NCBI GenBank assembly: GCA_032716605.1
Contig: CM064517.1
Span: 22,043,276-22,107,275, forward strand
Direction: 5' to 3'
DNA: 64,000 nt
Source: Paralithodes platypus
Lineage: Eukaryota > Arthropoda > Malacostraca > Decapoda > Lithodidae
Position 1 is the stretch's first letter; each line of letters opens with the position of its first letter. The notes beneath the pieces are model-generated. The model searched no databases. It was not told the origin of the DNA and worked only from the letters and a program-made list of their open reading frames with translations. The position numbers were made by a program, and so were the translations under genes. Of the stretch, positions 1-11,822 are shown piece after piece.

Positions 1-83
1 ATCACAACTGGAGGCGGGACATTTCTATGCTACAAAAGACCAAATGATGAAACAGGAAACAAACTCGCTAATCAATTAATCCT

Positions 84-995
84 TTAACCCTTCTCGCCCG
101 GCTGGCCTTCATAGAGTCCATATCGAGTTTGCTCCATACCACCCGGCTGGCCTACATAGCTCCATAGCCTTATTTCATGGCTTAAAACCACTTAAAACTG
201 CACTAGAGAAAGTTTTGTTGTCATAGTGGATGGTCCGTATAACCAACAAGAACAAAAACACATAGCCAGTCAGTCATGTGACTCCTGCTTGCATGCAGGA
301 CTAACAAAAACTTTTACAGTGTATTGCTTTTCCTGAATCCCAAACAATGCATGAAAGTAGTCGACAGTGACTTAGGAATGGTTACAATGGTGAAATAAAT
401 CAGTACCGGTACTCAATATAATCAATATTATTACAGGATACATAATCCATTATCAATAATCAATTGTTAAACGAATGTAAATCCTGTAGATCGTAGCTGA
501 GGCCGCCGATACTGCGTCGCTGCATTCGAACAGTTCTCGGTATCATAACAAAACACACTGTTTTATTTCCCACCTTACACAATAACTGCTTAATGTACAG
601 TGTTCTAGTCTTCACTCATCGCAAGATAAGACTAAGTACTGCCTCTGGTACTGTATGTATATAAACTAGGTTAGGCCATATATTTGCAGAGATATGAGTA
701 TAGTATCTGTAAATGATGAAACTCAGGAATTTACATGGTTCTAGGCTTGCAGCGGCCATAACTGACCTACTTGACCTACTTATTTTCACAATAAAAACTG
801 AACGACTAGAGACTTCTAGTCTTCACCCATCGCAAGATAACGAGTACTGCCGCTGGATATATATACCGGGTATATAACTTAGGTTAGGCAAAAAATTTGT
901 GTATTGATAAGCGTGCCAAAATCCTGAGTTTTCGATAAAATATCCGTTTCCAGCGTTGGAAGGAAGGTTTAAATCGCCGTTCGGCGAGGGTTAAT
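84..995. mobile_element. TTAA-bounded piggyBac-like non-autonomous element
   Basis: A TTAA at 84-87 is followed by CCCTTCTCGCCCGG, and a second TTAA at 992-995 is preceded by a G-rich end whose reverse complement starts CCCTCGCC. TTAA flanks with ends starting CCC are the hallmark of piggyBac-type elements. The ends match each other only partly, so this is weaker than the other TTAA elements in the window. The interior is AT-rich and has no coding region I can support. Confidence 0.4.
603..889. repeat. Dispersed direct duplication of about 75 bp
   Basis: Two related blocks lie at 603-675 and 814-889. Both start TCTAGTCTTCAC, continue through CATCGCAAGATAA and end ACTAGGTTAGGC or ACTTAGGTTAGGC. 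They are separated by about 140 bp of AT-rich sequence inside the TTAA-bounded element. No function is visible. Confidence 0.6.
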
Positions 996-2137
996 TGACG
1001 AGAATACCGAAAAAGGAAAGACAGTGTCTTTAAATTAGCCTGCTAGAAGGAGAGGTATGGGAGAGAGAAGAAGATAAGTAGTGGAGGAGGAGGTGGGGAT
1101 CAGGAGGTCAGAAGTGTGGGAAGCCATGAAAAGAGTGAAGTTGGGGAAAGCACCAGGAACAGATGGAGTGTGTGGGGAAATGTTGAGGTATGGTGGTGAG
1201 ATAGTGATCGAATGGGTATGGAAAATGTGCAAACTAGCATGGGAGAAGGGGAGTGCACCTGATGACTGGAAGACAGGCATAATAGTCCCCCTATATAAGG
1301 GTAAAGGGGAAAGAGGAGTGTGTGGTAACCACCGAGGAATATGTCTTCTAAGCGTAGTAGGGAAGGTGTACAGTAGGGTAGTGATTGAGAGAGTGAGAGC
1401 GAGAACGGAGAAATGGATAGGTAACGAGCAGGGCGGTTTTAGGAAGGGAAGAGGATGTGTAGATCGGATTTTTACCCTGAATTGTGTTGTGGAGAAATAT
1501 CTGGAGAAACAACAGAAGGTGTATGTTGCCTTTATGGATTTGGAGAAGGCCTATGAGTGGATAGAGAAGGTAAGTGGAAAGTACTTAGAATATACGGAGT
1601 AGAGGCAAGTTGCTGAAAGCAGTGAAGAGCATGTACAGTATGAGGGTGCAAAGGCGGCAGTACGTGTGGAGAATGAGCAGAGCGAGTTCTTTGACCTGAA
1701 TGTTGGGTTGAAACAGGGGTGTGTGATGTCCCTATGGTTGTTTACTGTATATATGGATGGAGTCATGAAAGAAATACAAGGAAGAGCAGTGGATGTTGGT
1801 GTATCGCTGATAAGGGAGGGAAATGTGTGGAAGCTGCCTGTACTGCTGTTTGCTGATGATACAGTTCTGATGAGCGATGATGAATGGTAGTTGCAGGGTC
1901 TGGTAAATGTGTTTGGAACAGTGTGCGAAAAACGGAATCTGAAGGTAAATGAGGGGAAGAGCAAGGTTATGGTCTTCGAAAGGGGTGAAGCCACAGAGTG
2001 TTAGGTGAAGTTGAACGGTCAGGCTATGGAGACTGTCAGCTCATTTAAGTATCTGGGCAGTGTGTTGAGTAAAGATGGGACTATGGATAAAGAAGTGCGG
2101 GAGAGGGTGAAACAGGGGGAAGAGGGTTGTAGGAACG

Positions 2138-2664
2138 TCGTTGTTGTTGTTGTTGTTGTTCCCCAAGCTGCCTGGCCGAACAGCCCCAAGGCCCCGAGCA
2201 ATTCCAAGGCCATAACCGAGCGCCCCCACAGAACCCTCCCCGCCGACCACAATAAAGCCTGGGTGACCGAAGCCACTCCATGGCGGGGAGCTGAGGAGGG
2301 TGCGGAAACGCCCGGGAAACCAAAGCCCCACCCAGGGCCCTGTGCCCCTCAGCAATTATGAAGAGAAAGTTGAGGGGCAAGGGAAAAATGTGACGCTTTG
2401 GCTTCCAATCTTGGTAGATTGGGAGGTCAATCCACGGAAGAGACGCCGTCACTTGAGATCCAGAAAACACACAAGCTAAAGGAACAGTCAGAGTAAGCTA
2501 TGGGTATGGCAGAGATTGCTCAGTTCTCACTCTGAAAGACCAGCCCATCACCACATGACTAGAACCCAATCCTCTCAGCAACAGCTAGGAAAGGCCCTAG
2601 AAAGCCGCCTTTGGCGGGGGGATAGCTCCCCTATTTCAACCCCTTTCGGGGTTGGGCACCCGCC
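2138..2664 (-). mobile_element. SINE with (AAC)n tail, full length
   Basis: About 527 bp read on the minus strand: the head GGCGGGTGCCCAACC is at 2664 and the tail (AAC)n, seen as (GTT)n, is at 2138. It interrupts family A LINE sequence between GGAACG and GAAAGCAG, contiguous in the other copies, with a short duplication (AACG/AAACG). The same element recurs at 25811, 38229, 40397 and 45022. Glutamine- or asparagine-rich ORFs across the tail are translation artefacts of (AAC)n. A tRNA origin is not evident. Confidence 0.85.
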
Positions 2665-3070
2665 AAACGTTGAAAGCAGTAATAAGAAATAGGGTGGTCA
2701 GCATGGAAGTGAAAAAGTCCTTGCATGACAATGTGGTAATCCCGACGCTAACTTACGGAAGCGAAGCATGGACGTTCGGTAAGAGACTCCGACCAAGAGT
2801 GAGAGCGGTGGAAATGAGTTACTTGAGAAGTGTGTGCGGAGTTACATGGAGGGATAGACAGACGAATGAGGAAGTAAGAAGGAGGTGTGGTGTGGAGGTA
2901 GATGTGCTGGAAAATGTGAAAAGGAACAACATGAGATGGTTCGGCCATATGGAACGTATGGAACGTATGGAAAGCGATAGAATGACTAAGAGGGTGTACG
3001 AGAGCGAGGTGGAAGGACAGAGAGGGAGAGGTGCACCGAAGGAGAGGTGGAAGGATGGAGTGAGGAAGTA

Positions 3071-3402
3071 CAGTAGGGTCCCGCATAAAACGTGTTCAGA
3101 TAAAACGAGTCTCGATTAAAACGAGCGACCTAAAATATTAATATTTAATTTTCGATCAGAACGAATGTGATCACATAAAACGAGTCCGCCGCCAAAGAGG
3201 GGCAAATCCGTGGAGTTCTCATATAGAGCGCCGAAATATCGTACAAAACGTACGAAATATCGTACGCTCCTGACGGAAATTTACGCTTACAGTGAACATT
3301 GACCATATTGGGCCACCAAAATGCCGTGTTCACATAGAACGAAATCGCATAGAACGCCCTCGTTTATCGACCAATTTCTCGTTTTATGCGGGACCCTACT
3401 TT
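3071..3402. mobile_element. pogo/Tigger-like MITE, 332 bp
   Basis: The left end TA-CAGTAGGGTCCCGCATAAA is matched by the right end TTTATGCGGGACCCTACT before a second TA. Removing it restores the LINE reading GVRKY-MxEGGAGW. TA target and CAGT ends place it with pogo/Tigger-type elements. The interior has repeated AAAACGAG motifs and no transposase. Confidence 0.8.
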
Positions 3403-3525
3403 TATGGATGAAGGCGGTGCTGGTTGGGAGGAGGGGCGTCAACTGACTGGGGACAGAGGTGCATGGGGGCGGTTCGTTCGTGGCCACCCCTTCGGGGATC
3501 ACGCAGGCAATAGATAGATAGGAGA

Positions 3526-3780
3526 TTATAGGCATGAGTCCCGAAAGGAAGTATGATAACATAATACAGTACAGTAAAATTCCTCTAGTATGGCACCCAA
3601 TAATTCGTCAAACCTGACGGTCTGGCATTTGTTATCAATTAGTCTCTGGTCAGCCATAATGTAACACTCTTGAGCCCCCTTTTCCAACTTTTTGTTGTCA
3701 TGGTGAGCAACACACGCACAGGCACACACACACACATTGCCCAGATGTGTGTGTGTGTTCACATTGCCCAGAACAAAAAG
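3526..3780. other. Intergenic stretch with a (CA)n microsatellite
   Basis: No gene is supported. It starts after the family A LINE tail. A CAGTAAAATTCCTC motif near 3573 could be one orphan pogo-like end. A (CA)n/(GT)n microsatellite occupies about 3710-3765. LINE family E begins at about 3781. Confidence 0.5.
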
Positions 3781-4440
3781 GACTCTGCATGGAATAAAGT
3801 GAGAAGGAGACACACTGAGGAAAAATGGGATGAGTATAAGAATGCTAGAAACAACTATGTCAAGACTATAAGAGAGGAGAAAAAGAACTTTGAAAAAGAT
3901 ATAGTAAACAAATGTAATAAAGAACCCAAACTGTTCTATAGTTATATCAACGGTAAAACTAAAATAAAGGACAAAATAACAAAGCTTAGGGTAGAGGGTC
4001 AATTATATGAAGACACAGTGGGTATGTGTGAAATTATGAATCATACATTAACATCTGTGTTTGTGGAGGAGGATTGCTGAACAACTAGTGAGACCTATTT
4101 TAATATTGTTCAATACTCATTAAACAAGGGGGAGCTTCCCTTAGAATGGAAACAACTCCATATATAAAAGTGGAAATAAAGAAATATGCAAGCTTTGTGA
4201 AAAGATTATTAAAGTGGATGGAAAACTATTTAATTGGGAGGGAAATGCGAACGTTTGCTGATGATGCAAAACTAATGAAGCATATTACAAGTAGGAGTAG
4301 TTGTGAAGAATTACAGAGAGATCTAGATGATCATGATGTTTAAGTGTGTGAAAGGTTTTGAGAAGATCGACAAGGGAGATTTTGTGGTGAGGGACGAGGG
4401 AAGAACCAGGGGTCATGATTGTAAGTTGAGGAAAGTGAAA
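3781..4440 (+). pseudogene. LINE family E (CR1-like), internally deleted remnant
   Basis: Three non-adjacent pieces of one ORF2 lie in order. First comes the linker between endonuclease and RT (3781-4078, with EPKLFYSYINGKTK). Next is part of the RT (LLKWMENYL then FADDAKLMKH, 4204-4340). Last is the C-terminus (YKCV-like MFKCVKGFEK and GRTRGHDCKL, 4336-4440). The intact order is in the minus-strand copy at 32507-38030, so the gaps are internal deletions. Family D LINE sequence follows at once. Confidence 0.7.
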
Positions 4441-4539
4441 CTTCCGGTAAAAGAGAAACTAAAAGAAAGAGGGTACAGACCGCCGCAGATAAGGGACTTG
4501 AATCAGGAAAAGGGGGACTGGAAAGTATAAGGATTCTAT

Positions 4540-5548
4540 ATAGCAATGTCGATGGGCTAATCTCTAAGAAATTAGAACTATCAGACTTACTCAATACTAA
4601 GAAACCAGAAATACCTGTAGTATGTCTCACTGAGACAAAACTAAGAGAGGAACTTAATATAAATCTGCTAGGATGGTCTGAATACAAGATTTGGAGGAGG
4701 GACAGAAAGCTTCGACATGGAGGTGGAGTGTGCATCCTTACTAGGAAAGATTTGATTGTGTCTGAGATAAAACTAGAAACTTCAACAGCAGAAGTTTTAG
4801 CACTAGAAATTGGTGGAAACGAAAAAATACTAGTGATAGTAGCGTATGTACCTCCCAAGACGAAGACATGGAGTAAGGAGGAGCATAGCCTAATGCGTAA
4901 GGAAACAATTAGTGTGCTATAAAATATCTTAGCTTCAAAGGATGAAATAGTCATGCGTGGGGACTTTAACTGCAAGGAAGTAAATTGGGAAGAACTTGAA
5001 CCCGGAACAGGAGAGGAAAGTTGGGGCTATGAATTTTTAAGTATGGCCATGGAAAATTCTATATACCAACATGTAAAAGAGACAACAAGAATAAGGGGAA
5101 GTGATCAACCAGCTAGATTGGACCTTCTCTTCACAAGAAGGGAGGAGGAGGTTCAAAGTATTCAGTACCTATGCCCACTAGGAAAAAGCGACCATGCAGT
5201 TCTCGACATAGACCTACTACTGAAGCATAAACTACCCAAGGAAAGGGAAAAGCACAAGGAAAATCACTGGATGTATTCCAGAACCGATTTCGCAGGACTA
5301 CAGGATTTTTTCAAGTCACAAAATTGGGATCAGGTGTTATCTGAAAGTGAGTTAGACAAAAAACTCAAGGCATTCATGGAGATCTATGATACTGGTATAA
5401 AAAATGTTGTCCCAAAGTACATTAATAACAGAAAAAAAGGAAACCACGAAGAATGGTTTAATCGCGAATGTAGGCAAGCACAGGAAGCAAAATACAAGGC
5501 CTGGAAAAAGATGAGAAACTGGGATTCAGAAGAAAACGGGCAAAAGTA
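4540..5548 (+). pseudogene. LINE family D endonuclease domain
   Basis: Apurinic/apyrimidinic-type endonuclease of a CR1-like ORF2, which nicks target DNA for target-primed reverse transcription. Visible landmarks in order are SNVDGLISKKLE, LTETKL, GGGVCIL, VAYVPP, RGDFNCKEVNWE (the GDFN motif), LDLLFTRR and GKSDHAVLD (the SDH motif). A TAA at 4921 breaks the frame inside the domain. The basic linker (WFNRECRQAQEAKYKAW) follows before the inserted TIR element. Confidence 0.85.
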
Positions 5549-5730
5549 AAAAGAGGAGAGAAACAAATACACAGAAATGAGGAGGAGGTCAGAGGCAAAC
5601 CATGAGAAAGGGATAGTGGAGAACTATGAAAAGAATCCAATTTTTTTTTTCAAGTTTGTAAACGGCAAAAGGAAGATAAAAGCCACAATCCTAAAAATTA
5701 AAATGTGGAAACAGAATCATAGAAGATGAT

Positions 5731-6940
5731 AGGGTAAGGTGGGGTAGATTCTCCGCGAAACGTGGTTCTTTAACCCTCCTGGCCCGGTTGTCATTTTAAA
5801 ATGACACCACGAATTAAGGGCAGGAGCCCGGGTGTCATTTTAAAATCTGTAAGCTTGAAAGCCTATTCAGCTTGGGCTGAACGCCGTGCGTCCGACGCAT
5901 GTAAACAAAGCCGATCGTTACGTCACCGCACCTCCGAAAACAAGAAAGAGAAGACTCGTTTGTTATTGTATGTCTGTATGTCGTTGTTTCAGTAGTGAAA
6001 AGATCGTCATATTGCTAACATCGCCTGCAAGTGCTCTCCACTGAAATCGTCATCACAACTGAACCAGTTGACATAGAGAGCTCTACTCAACGCCAGTCTA
6101 CAGATTGGAAACCGCACTACATTTATAGATGCGTGGGAAATTTCTAGCAGTTAAACTAAACAAAAATACGGTAGCCTAGGCCTAGACGTTTTTCGGCCAG
6201 ATCGCCCGGGTAGCCCACACTGTCATTTTGAGAGCCTGCCCGGGCCAGGAGGGTTAATAACAGCATCCAACTGAATCAGTATTCAGAAGTTTTTTTTACA
6301 TAACTTATACATTCAGGCCTTCCTGCACACGTTCATATCATTTTTATGTGAAAAAACAAAACATAAAGGTTTGTAATGGGGTGGCGAAAAAAGTTAATCG
6401 CGCGGCGGATCCACCCCATAGCGAGGGGTGAAATGGCCGCTGCCATATATTATCAATGATTTCATTCTGCCGCGGCGATTTTACCCCCAATTACTCTGCA
6501 AAAGTAACAATTAAGATGTTTTATTATTATATTGATATAATCCAAGTATTTTTGTATAAAACTGTAGACCTAGGAGTATTATAAAATTATAAATTATATA
6601 ATTATAAATTCTTGCCTGAAACAAAGAGAAAGAGAGTTAGTTTCCACTTAGAAATCATAAACAACCATCTTGTAACACAGGTGGGAGAGGTAAGGTCGCC
6701 GCCACGAAAAATGATCACGACCGCTTACATATTTTTCAGGTTGTAAAATTATGAAAAAATATTTATCTTCGTTAAATAAATGACAACTATGCATGTTTGT
6801 GTTCTATCATCATCTACACGTACTATAAACATACCTAGAATCAATTCCATACGTATTTGGATTTATGACCAATTTTTTTGGACAAGTATCTACGGTCCGC
6901 GGCGAATCCACCCCAAGGCGATTCCACCCCGCCTTACCCT
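5731..6940. mobile_element. TIR element with AGGGTAAG ends (family Q), copy 1
   Basis: Starts AGGGTAAGGTGGGGTAGATTC and ends with GATTCCACCCCGCCTTACCCT, a good inverted repeat of about 20 bp. It separates LINE codons reading IEDD and TEIAEEL, which join without visible loss. The only other copy is at 60023-61383. No transposase is readable and I cannot name the superfamily. A piggyBac-like MITE lies inside it. Confidence 0.75.
5770..6257. mobile_element. piggyBac-like TTAA MITE, 488 bp
   Basis: TTAA at 5770-5773 is followed by CCCTCCTGGCCCGG. The perfect 14-bp inverse CCGGGCCAGGAGGG precedes TTAA at 6254-6257. The interior shares blocks with the MITEs at 13416, 27528, 45788 and 60610, for example GTCCGACGCATGTAAAC and GAACCAGTTGAC. 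No ORF. It sits inside the family Q element, so it arrived later. Confidence 0.9.
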
Positions 6941-8553
6941 ACAGAAATTGCGGAAGAACTAAATAGAAATTTTGCATCAGTATTTACAAAAGAAGGAGGA
7001 TTCATTGCACCAGAAACCAATGAGATAGGTATAGAGGAAATGCCGGAAGTCACATTTAACAGAGAAGAGCTCTTAGACAAAATGAGTAAGGTGGATCCAA
7101 ACAAAGCCGCCGGACCGGACGGAGTATCAGGCTGGATTATTAAAGAAAATGCCAAGGAACTGAGTATACCAATATATGATATAATGACCAAATCATTGGA
7201 CACGGGGATAGTACCTACAGAATGGAAAAGAGCAAACATTATTCCTATATTAAGGGAGGAAGCAGAGATAAACCACTGAACTATAGACCTGTATCACTAT
7301 TGAGCATCCTCATGAAGATTCTGGAAGGATTAATAAGTGACAAATGGGTGAACTACCTGGAATCCAAAAGATTAATTACTGACCGACAATTTGGATTCAG
7401 AGGAGGCAGATCATGTGTAAGCAACTTGTTGAGTTTTTACTCTAGAGTAATAAACACAGTGGACCAGAGGGAAGGATGGGTAGACTGTGCCTACCTAGAC
7501 TTTAAAAAGGCATTTGACAAAGTTCCACACAAGAGATTGCTGTGGAAATTAAAACATGAGGGAAAAGTAGGAGACAAACTGCTGAAATGGATGGAGAGCT
7601 ACCTTAGCGAAAGACAGATGAGAACAACAGTAAGGGGGAAACCACCAAACTGGACTCAAATTATGAGTGGAGTACCACAAGGATCTGTCCTAGCCCCAAT
7701 CATGTTTTTAATATTTGTAAATGACTTACCTGAGGGACTAACAAGCTACATGAGCATGTTTGCGGACGATGCTAAGCTGCTTAAAACGATCAGAACCCAG
7801 GAGGATTGCCTTGAACTCCAATCAGATTTGCAAAAGATCCATGAATGGAGCATCAAATGGAATATGGAGTTCAATGCAGGAAAATGAAAGACTCTAGAAA
7901 TGGGTAAAAGCAAGTACAGACCTAGAAAAGATTATAAACTAGGAAACGAAGTGATTCCCAAAGTAGAAAAAGAAAAAGACTTGGGGTTAGAATTTAAGGA
8001 TAACATGTCTCCGGAAAGCCACGTAAATAAGATAGTGAGAGAATCACTAGCACTATTGGCAAATATCAGGATGTCTTTCTATTATCTTAATGAAAACACC
8101 ATGAAACAAATAATAACGTCAATAATAAGACCCAGGATGGAATATGCATCTGTAGTGTGGTCCCCTCACATGAAAAAACATATCCACAAAATTGAGAGGG
8201 TACAGAGAGCAGCTACAAGGATGATCCCAGATTTGGAAAATTTGGAGTACCAAGAGAGGCTCGAGAGATTGAATCTACCTACACTGGAACAGAGAAGGAA
8301 ACGAGGACAGCAAATTCAGATATACAAATGTGTTAGAGGTATTGACAAAATCGACCAAGAAAAATTCATAGAGAGGAATGGAGGTGAGAGAACAAGAGGT
8401 CACAGCTACAAACTGAAAGTGCCTAATAGTAAATCTGATCTGAAAAGTAAAAGATTTCCTACCAACTCGATTAGTGGGTGGAACAAATTGCCAGCCGATG
8501 TAGTGTCTGCACCATCAGTGCAGTTTCAAAGCACGGTATGACAAACATATCTT
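6941..8553 (+). pseudogene. LINE family D reverse transcriptase and C-terminal region
   Basis: CR1-like reverse transcriptase. Motifs in order are NKAAGPDGVSGW, LNYRPVSLLS, RQFGFRGGRSC, AYLDFKKAFDKVPH, SGVPQGSVLAP and the catalytic MFADDAKLL near 7757. A C-terminal region with RPRMEYASVVWSPHMKK and GERTRGHSYKLKVP follows. A frameshift at about 7278 and a TGA at 7887 break it, so no full polymerase can be made. The C-terminal half (7900-8541) is otherwise intact. Confidence 0.9.
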
Positions 8554-8765
8554 AGGAGGCGGGAATTAACGAGCATGCTCACTCCCGCAAATACAACTAG
8601 TGTAAGTACAACTAGTGTAAGTACACTGAAGAACTAGTAAAACCCTTATATGAGATAATGAAATGGGAAAATTTCCAATGAACTGGAAAAGAGCTAACAT
8701 CGTACCTATTTATAAAGGTGGGAACAGGGAACATCCATTAAACTATATACCTGTGTCACTAGTAT

Positions 8766-9369
8766 CTATCTATCTATCTATATGCTCAGGCCCAATCCCC
8801 ATTTTGGGGGTAGCCGACTCAAGACAGAGCAAGAACAGGGAAAACACAAAAACAACATAAAACAACAAATAAACACAGATAAAAAGAACAAACTCACACA
8901 CATCCAGGTCACCCAGGAGAAGACCCAGAGACCAGGGTCACCAAGGTCGCTCCAGCACTCCCCCGGCCCCCGACCACCCGGAGAGGTTCCGATCTCGGCA
9001 GGCAGACATGCAGCGGAGCCAAAGCCACAAGCCCTCCCACCACACTTCCAGGCGCACCCTTCATATTAATCGTCTCCCCGGGCCAGGCGCCTGATGGACT
9101 ATTATCTAGTCCAACTTGCGCCCGACCCCTTACTCCAAATGACCACGTGTTCACTCAACTATTCACAAGCATTCTCCATTCACTCCTGTCCACCACCACT
9201 TCCCCTGCCTAATCTATAGTCATTCCTCTATCATCCAAAGCCTTTCTTACACAGTCTCTCCATCTCAATGGGGGTCTTCCTGCCCTTCTATCTCCCCTTG
9301 TACCTGACTCACATATTCTCGTTGTAAGCCTTTCATCTCTCATTCGTTCAACATAGTATAGTGTATAGC
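8766..9369 (-). mobile_element. LINE family G 3' fragment
   Basis: Minus-strand retroposon end. Its tail appears on the plus strand as (TATC)n at the left edge. Readable minus-strand protein near 9300-9180 is RWRDCVRKALDD followed by a C-rich 3' region. It is flanked by CACTAGTAT at 8757-8765 and 9370-9378, a 9-bp target duplication. A second copy is 440 bp downstream in the same host LINE. The clade is unknown. Confidence 0.7.
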
Positions 9370-9807
9370 CACTAGTATAGGGTGTAAAATCTGTGAGAAA
9401 TTAATTAAAAAAAAAATATTGATGAATTACTTGAAAGAAAATAATCTACTATCTAGCAGGCAATTTGGATTCAGAGAGGGTACCTCATGTGTTACTAAGC
9501 TACTCAGTTTTTAAGACCGAGTGGTGGACATATTACAAGAGAGATGGATGGGTGGACTGTGTATATATTGATATGAAGAAATCTTTTGACAGAATATCAG
9601 ACAACAGGCTGAAGTGAAAACTAAAAAAGTATGGAGGGATTCAAGGTTATTTGCTAAATTGTATGGAGTACTATCTTTCGGGGAGACAGATGAGGACTAC
9701 AATTAATCAGAGATAAATTTTCAACGCGGAAAGACATCACAATTGGTGTTCCACAGGGAGCGGTGCTGGCTCCCACAATGTTTTTAATATATGTTAACGA
9801 CATGCCT

Positions 9808-10254
9808 ATCTATCTATCTATCTACTCAGGCCTATTCACCATTTTTTTTTTTTTTTTTTTGCTGGGGGTGGCCAACTCGGGACAGAGCCCAAACAGGGAC
9901 AACACAACACAAAAGAAAAACATTGAACACACAAAAACAAAACACAAATTCACACACATCTAGGTCACCCAGGAGAAGACTCAAAGACCAAGGATCACCA
10001 GCACTTCCCCGGCCACCGACCTCCCGGAGAAGTTCCGGTCTAATCAGGAAGACATGCAGAGAAGCCGCTGCCACCACGAGCCTGCCCACCACACTTCCAG
10101 GAGCACCCTTCATATATACCGGATCCACGGGCCAGGCGCCTGACGGACTATTATCTAGTCCAACTGGAGCCCGACCCCTTCTCCCAAATGGCCGCGTTTT
10201 CACTCATCTATTCACAAGCATTCTCCATTCATTCCTGTTTATTACCACTTCCCT
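9808..10254 (-). mobile_element. LINE family G 3' fragment, shorter copy
   Basis: Matches the copy at 8766 over the 3' end: (TATC)n at the left, then CTCAGGCC, a T/A run, GGGCCAGGCGCCTGA near 10130 and ATTATCTAGTCCAACT. It is flanked by TGCCT at 9803-9807 and 10255-10259. It is 5'-truncated earlier than the first copy. No usable ORF. Confidence 0.7.
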
Positions 10255-10297
10255 TGCCTGATGTATTCAGTTTTATTAATTTAATTAATAAGGTATG

Positions 10298-10498
10298 TTT
10301 ATTAGTGGCCCCTCCATCATTGACGATATGCCTTATACAGTATTGGCATTCTTTGAACTCCAAAGTCAGCTGTTCAAAATACCCGCCCCGGAGGATAGAG
10401 ACCAATCATCGTAAGCGTACGCTACTACAAAAAAATAAAATAAAAAAACAATAAAAGAAAAAAGTTTAGAACTCTTATCTGTTCTACGCTTCCCATAG
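10298..10498 (+). repeat. DIRS-1 left inverted terminal repeat
   Basis: Runs from TTTATTAGTGGCCCC to TCTACGCTTCCCATAG. Its inverse occupies 43892-44137 with blocks such as GTTCAAAATACCCGCCCCGG and ATCATCGTAAGCGTACG. The right copy has an extra segment of about 40 bp near 43970. Confidence 0.85.
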
Positions 10499-11822
10499 GT
10501 ACTAGCATGGGTATCATCGTAAATGCTGCACATGATATCTCTTCTGCTCCGGGGGGTCACGCCGAGCAGACATGTGGTTCCCGACCTCTCTTCATTCGTC
10601 ACTCTTCCGTCAGGATAGTGAGTCTTTTGCTAATTTGTACTAATCTGAGATATGCTAGAGAAGGGTTAGATTAGTTAGGTTGGGCATGCTGATTAGCGTG
10701 ACCCCCAGGAGTTGTGTCTTTAGGGTGCTTTGTGTGGTGGCGTCCCTTGGTCGTGATAAGACGGGGATGCCATTTTGGTGTGTTTTATTTTTCTTCTAGT
10801 TTATTAGCCTTAACTAGCATAGGTTAGAAGCTTTTATTTATTGAAAGGGAGCGCTTTTCGCCCACCTTTTTGGTGATTAAGAGTTTTTATTATTCTTCGG
10901 CAGGACCTTTAGTATAGAACTGCTTTACTTAGTACAGTAAAGAGTTTTGCTTTTGGTTTCTGCGTCGTACCTACGTTCCTGTCGTCGAGCTGATTGGAGG
11001 GCGCTGGATCTTCCTAGAGGTAAGAGTAACTCGTCGGATTCGTCGTTCTACTGCTTGCCCTAGTCCACGTGTCCAGCCTCTCAGTAGGGTTTTATGGCTA
11101 GGTTATGTAATTTTAAGATTTATTATTACATTTTATGTATGCCATAAACTATGTAGGCCTACTGTACCCCTCTTTCTCTTGATGATGGTATCGTACTAGC
11201 TTTTGAGGGTGTTTGGCTTGTCCAAACTAATGTGTTAGTGTTCTTCTATCTATGTCGAAGACATGATGGCTAGAATCTAAGGTTTTTGATCAGATCGCGG
11301 CAGGAAATTGTCTCGTGAATGCGTTTCTTCCTCGCTAGTGGCATTCTGGTGTGGTGCCGGATCCAATAAACCAGTTCGTTGTCTTGAACTAGAACGAACT
11401 CCTGGCGGAAGACGAAGGCTTCCACGGGATATTTCGGCTCAGCCGGAACGACTCACTTATACTACTTTAATCTCCCATCACGGCGAGAAGACCACTTTAC
11501 TCTTGCATCGCGGCGAGAGGGTCAATTACTAACCACTCTTCCATCATGGCGAGAGGGTCACTTACTAGAAAGCGCTTTCTAGTTAATACTAAGGTATAGG
11601 TCAATAATGGTCACTTATCATGGGTAAGAAGTCAAATAACCTTCATGAGAAAACTGCATGCGGGTTTTCCATAAGGATACACGAGAAACTTAGAATGGTG
11701 CTGATCGCCTCATCTACTTTTCTTCTGTGTTAAAGGTAACATTTAGGTTGTGTGTCTCAGGTTGTCCTTATGAGCATTGATTCTTGAACATTTCTATTCC
11801 AGGGGGGGGGGGGGGCCTCATC
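10499..11822 (+). other. DIRS-1 5' leader, no gene
   Basis: Corresponds in position to the 46768-48561 leader of DIRS-2. No coding region is supported. A short GC motif recurs at 11476-11555 as CATCACGGCGAGA, CATCGCGGCGAGAGGGTC and CATCATGGCGAGAGGGTC. A G12 run lies at about 11803. Confidence 0.6.

Larger units (their letters stand above)
1038..3525 (+). pseudogene. LINE family A, 5'-truncated copy broken by a SINE and a MITE
   Basis: Reverse transcriptase of a non-LTR retrotransposon. Readable motifs are GKAPGTDGVCGEM, NHRGICLLSVVGK, AFMDLEKAY, GLKQGCVMS, the catalytic LLFADDTVLM at about 1850 and FKYLGSVLSKDG. The C-terminal part follows at 2672-3070 (LTYGSEAWT, RWFGHME). Stops and frameshifts occur near 1560, 1600 and 1890, so it is dead. 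A SINE (2138-2664) and a pogo-like MITE (3071-3402) interrupt it. The 3' end has an (ATAG)n tail near 3515. It is close to the copy at 61998-64000. The clade is unresolved. Confidence 0.85.
4441..8622 (+). mobile_element. LINE family D (CR1-like), nearly complete ORF2 with an inserted DNA element
   Basis: One LINE runs from an apurinic endonuclease domain (4540-5545) through RT (6941-7890) to a C-terminal region and 3' tail (7900-8622). A TIR element (5731-6940) splits it. The 3' tail is two copies of a 15-bp unit TACAACTAGTGTAAG at 8591-8622, and the same tail ends the minus-strand copy at 16148. ORF1 is not present, so the copy is 5'-truncated or rearranged against the family E remnant. Confidence 0.85.
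8623..10297 (+). pseudogene. LINE family E copy, split by two LINE G fragments and ending at DIRS-1
   Basis: RT fragments in order: EELVKPLYEIMKW with NWKRANIVPIYKGGN (8623-8765), RQFGFREGTSCVTKL (9370-9802), and a short piece up to the DIRS-1 end at 10297. It is heavily mutated, with several stops around 9500-9740. Both inserts carry short target duplications (CACTAGTAT; TGCCT), which shows they came later. Confidence 0.75.

Noticed and set aside
2041..2470. Gln/Asn/Val-rich ORFs around (GTT)n/(AAC)n, also near 10.0, 38.5 and 40.4 kb
   Set aside because: SINE or LINE tail sequence read in various frames. No conserved protein.
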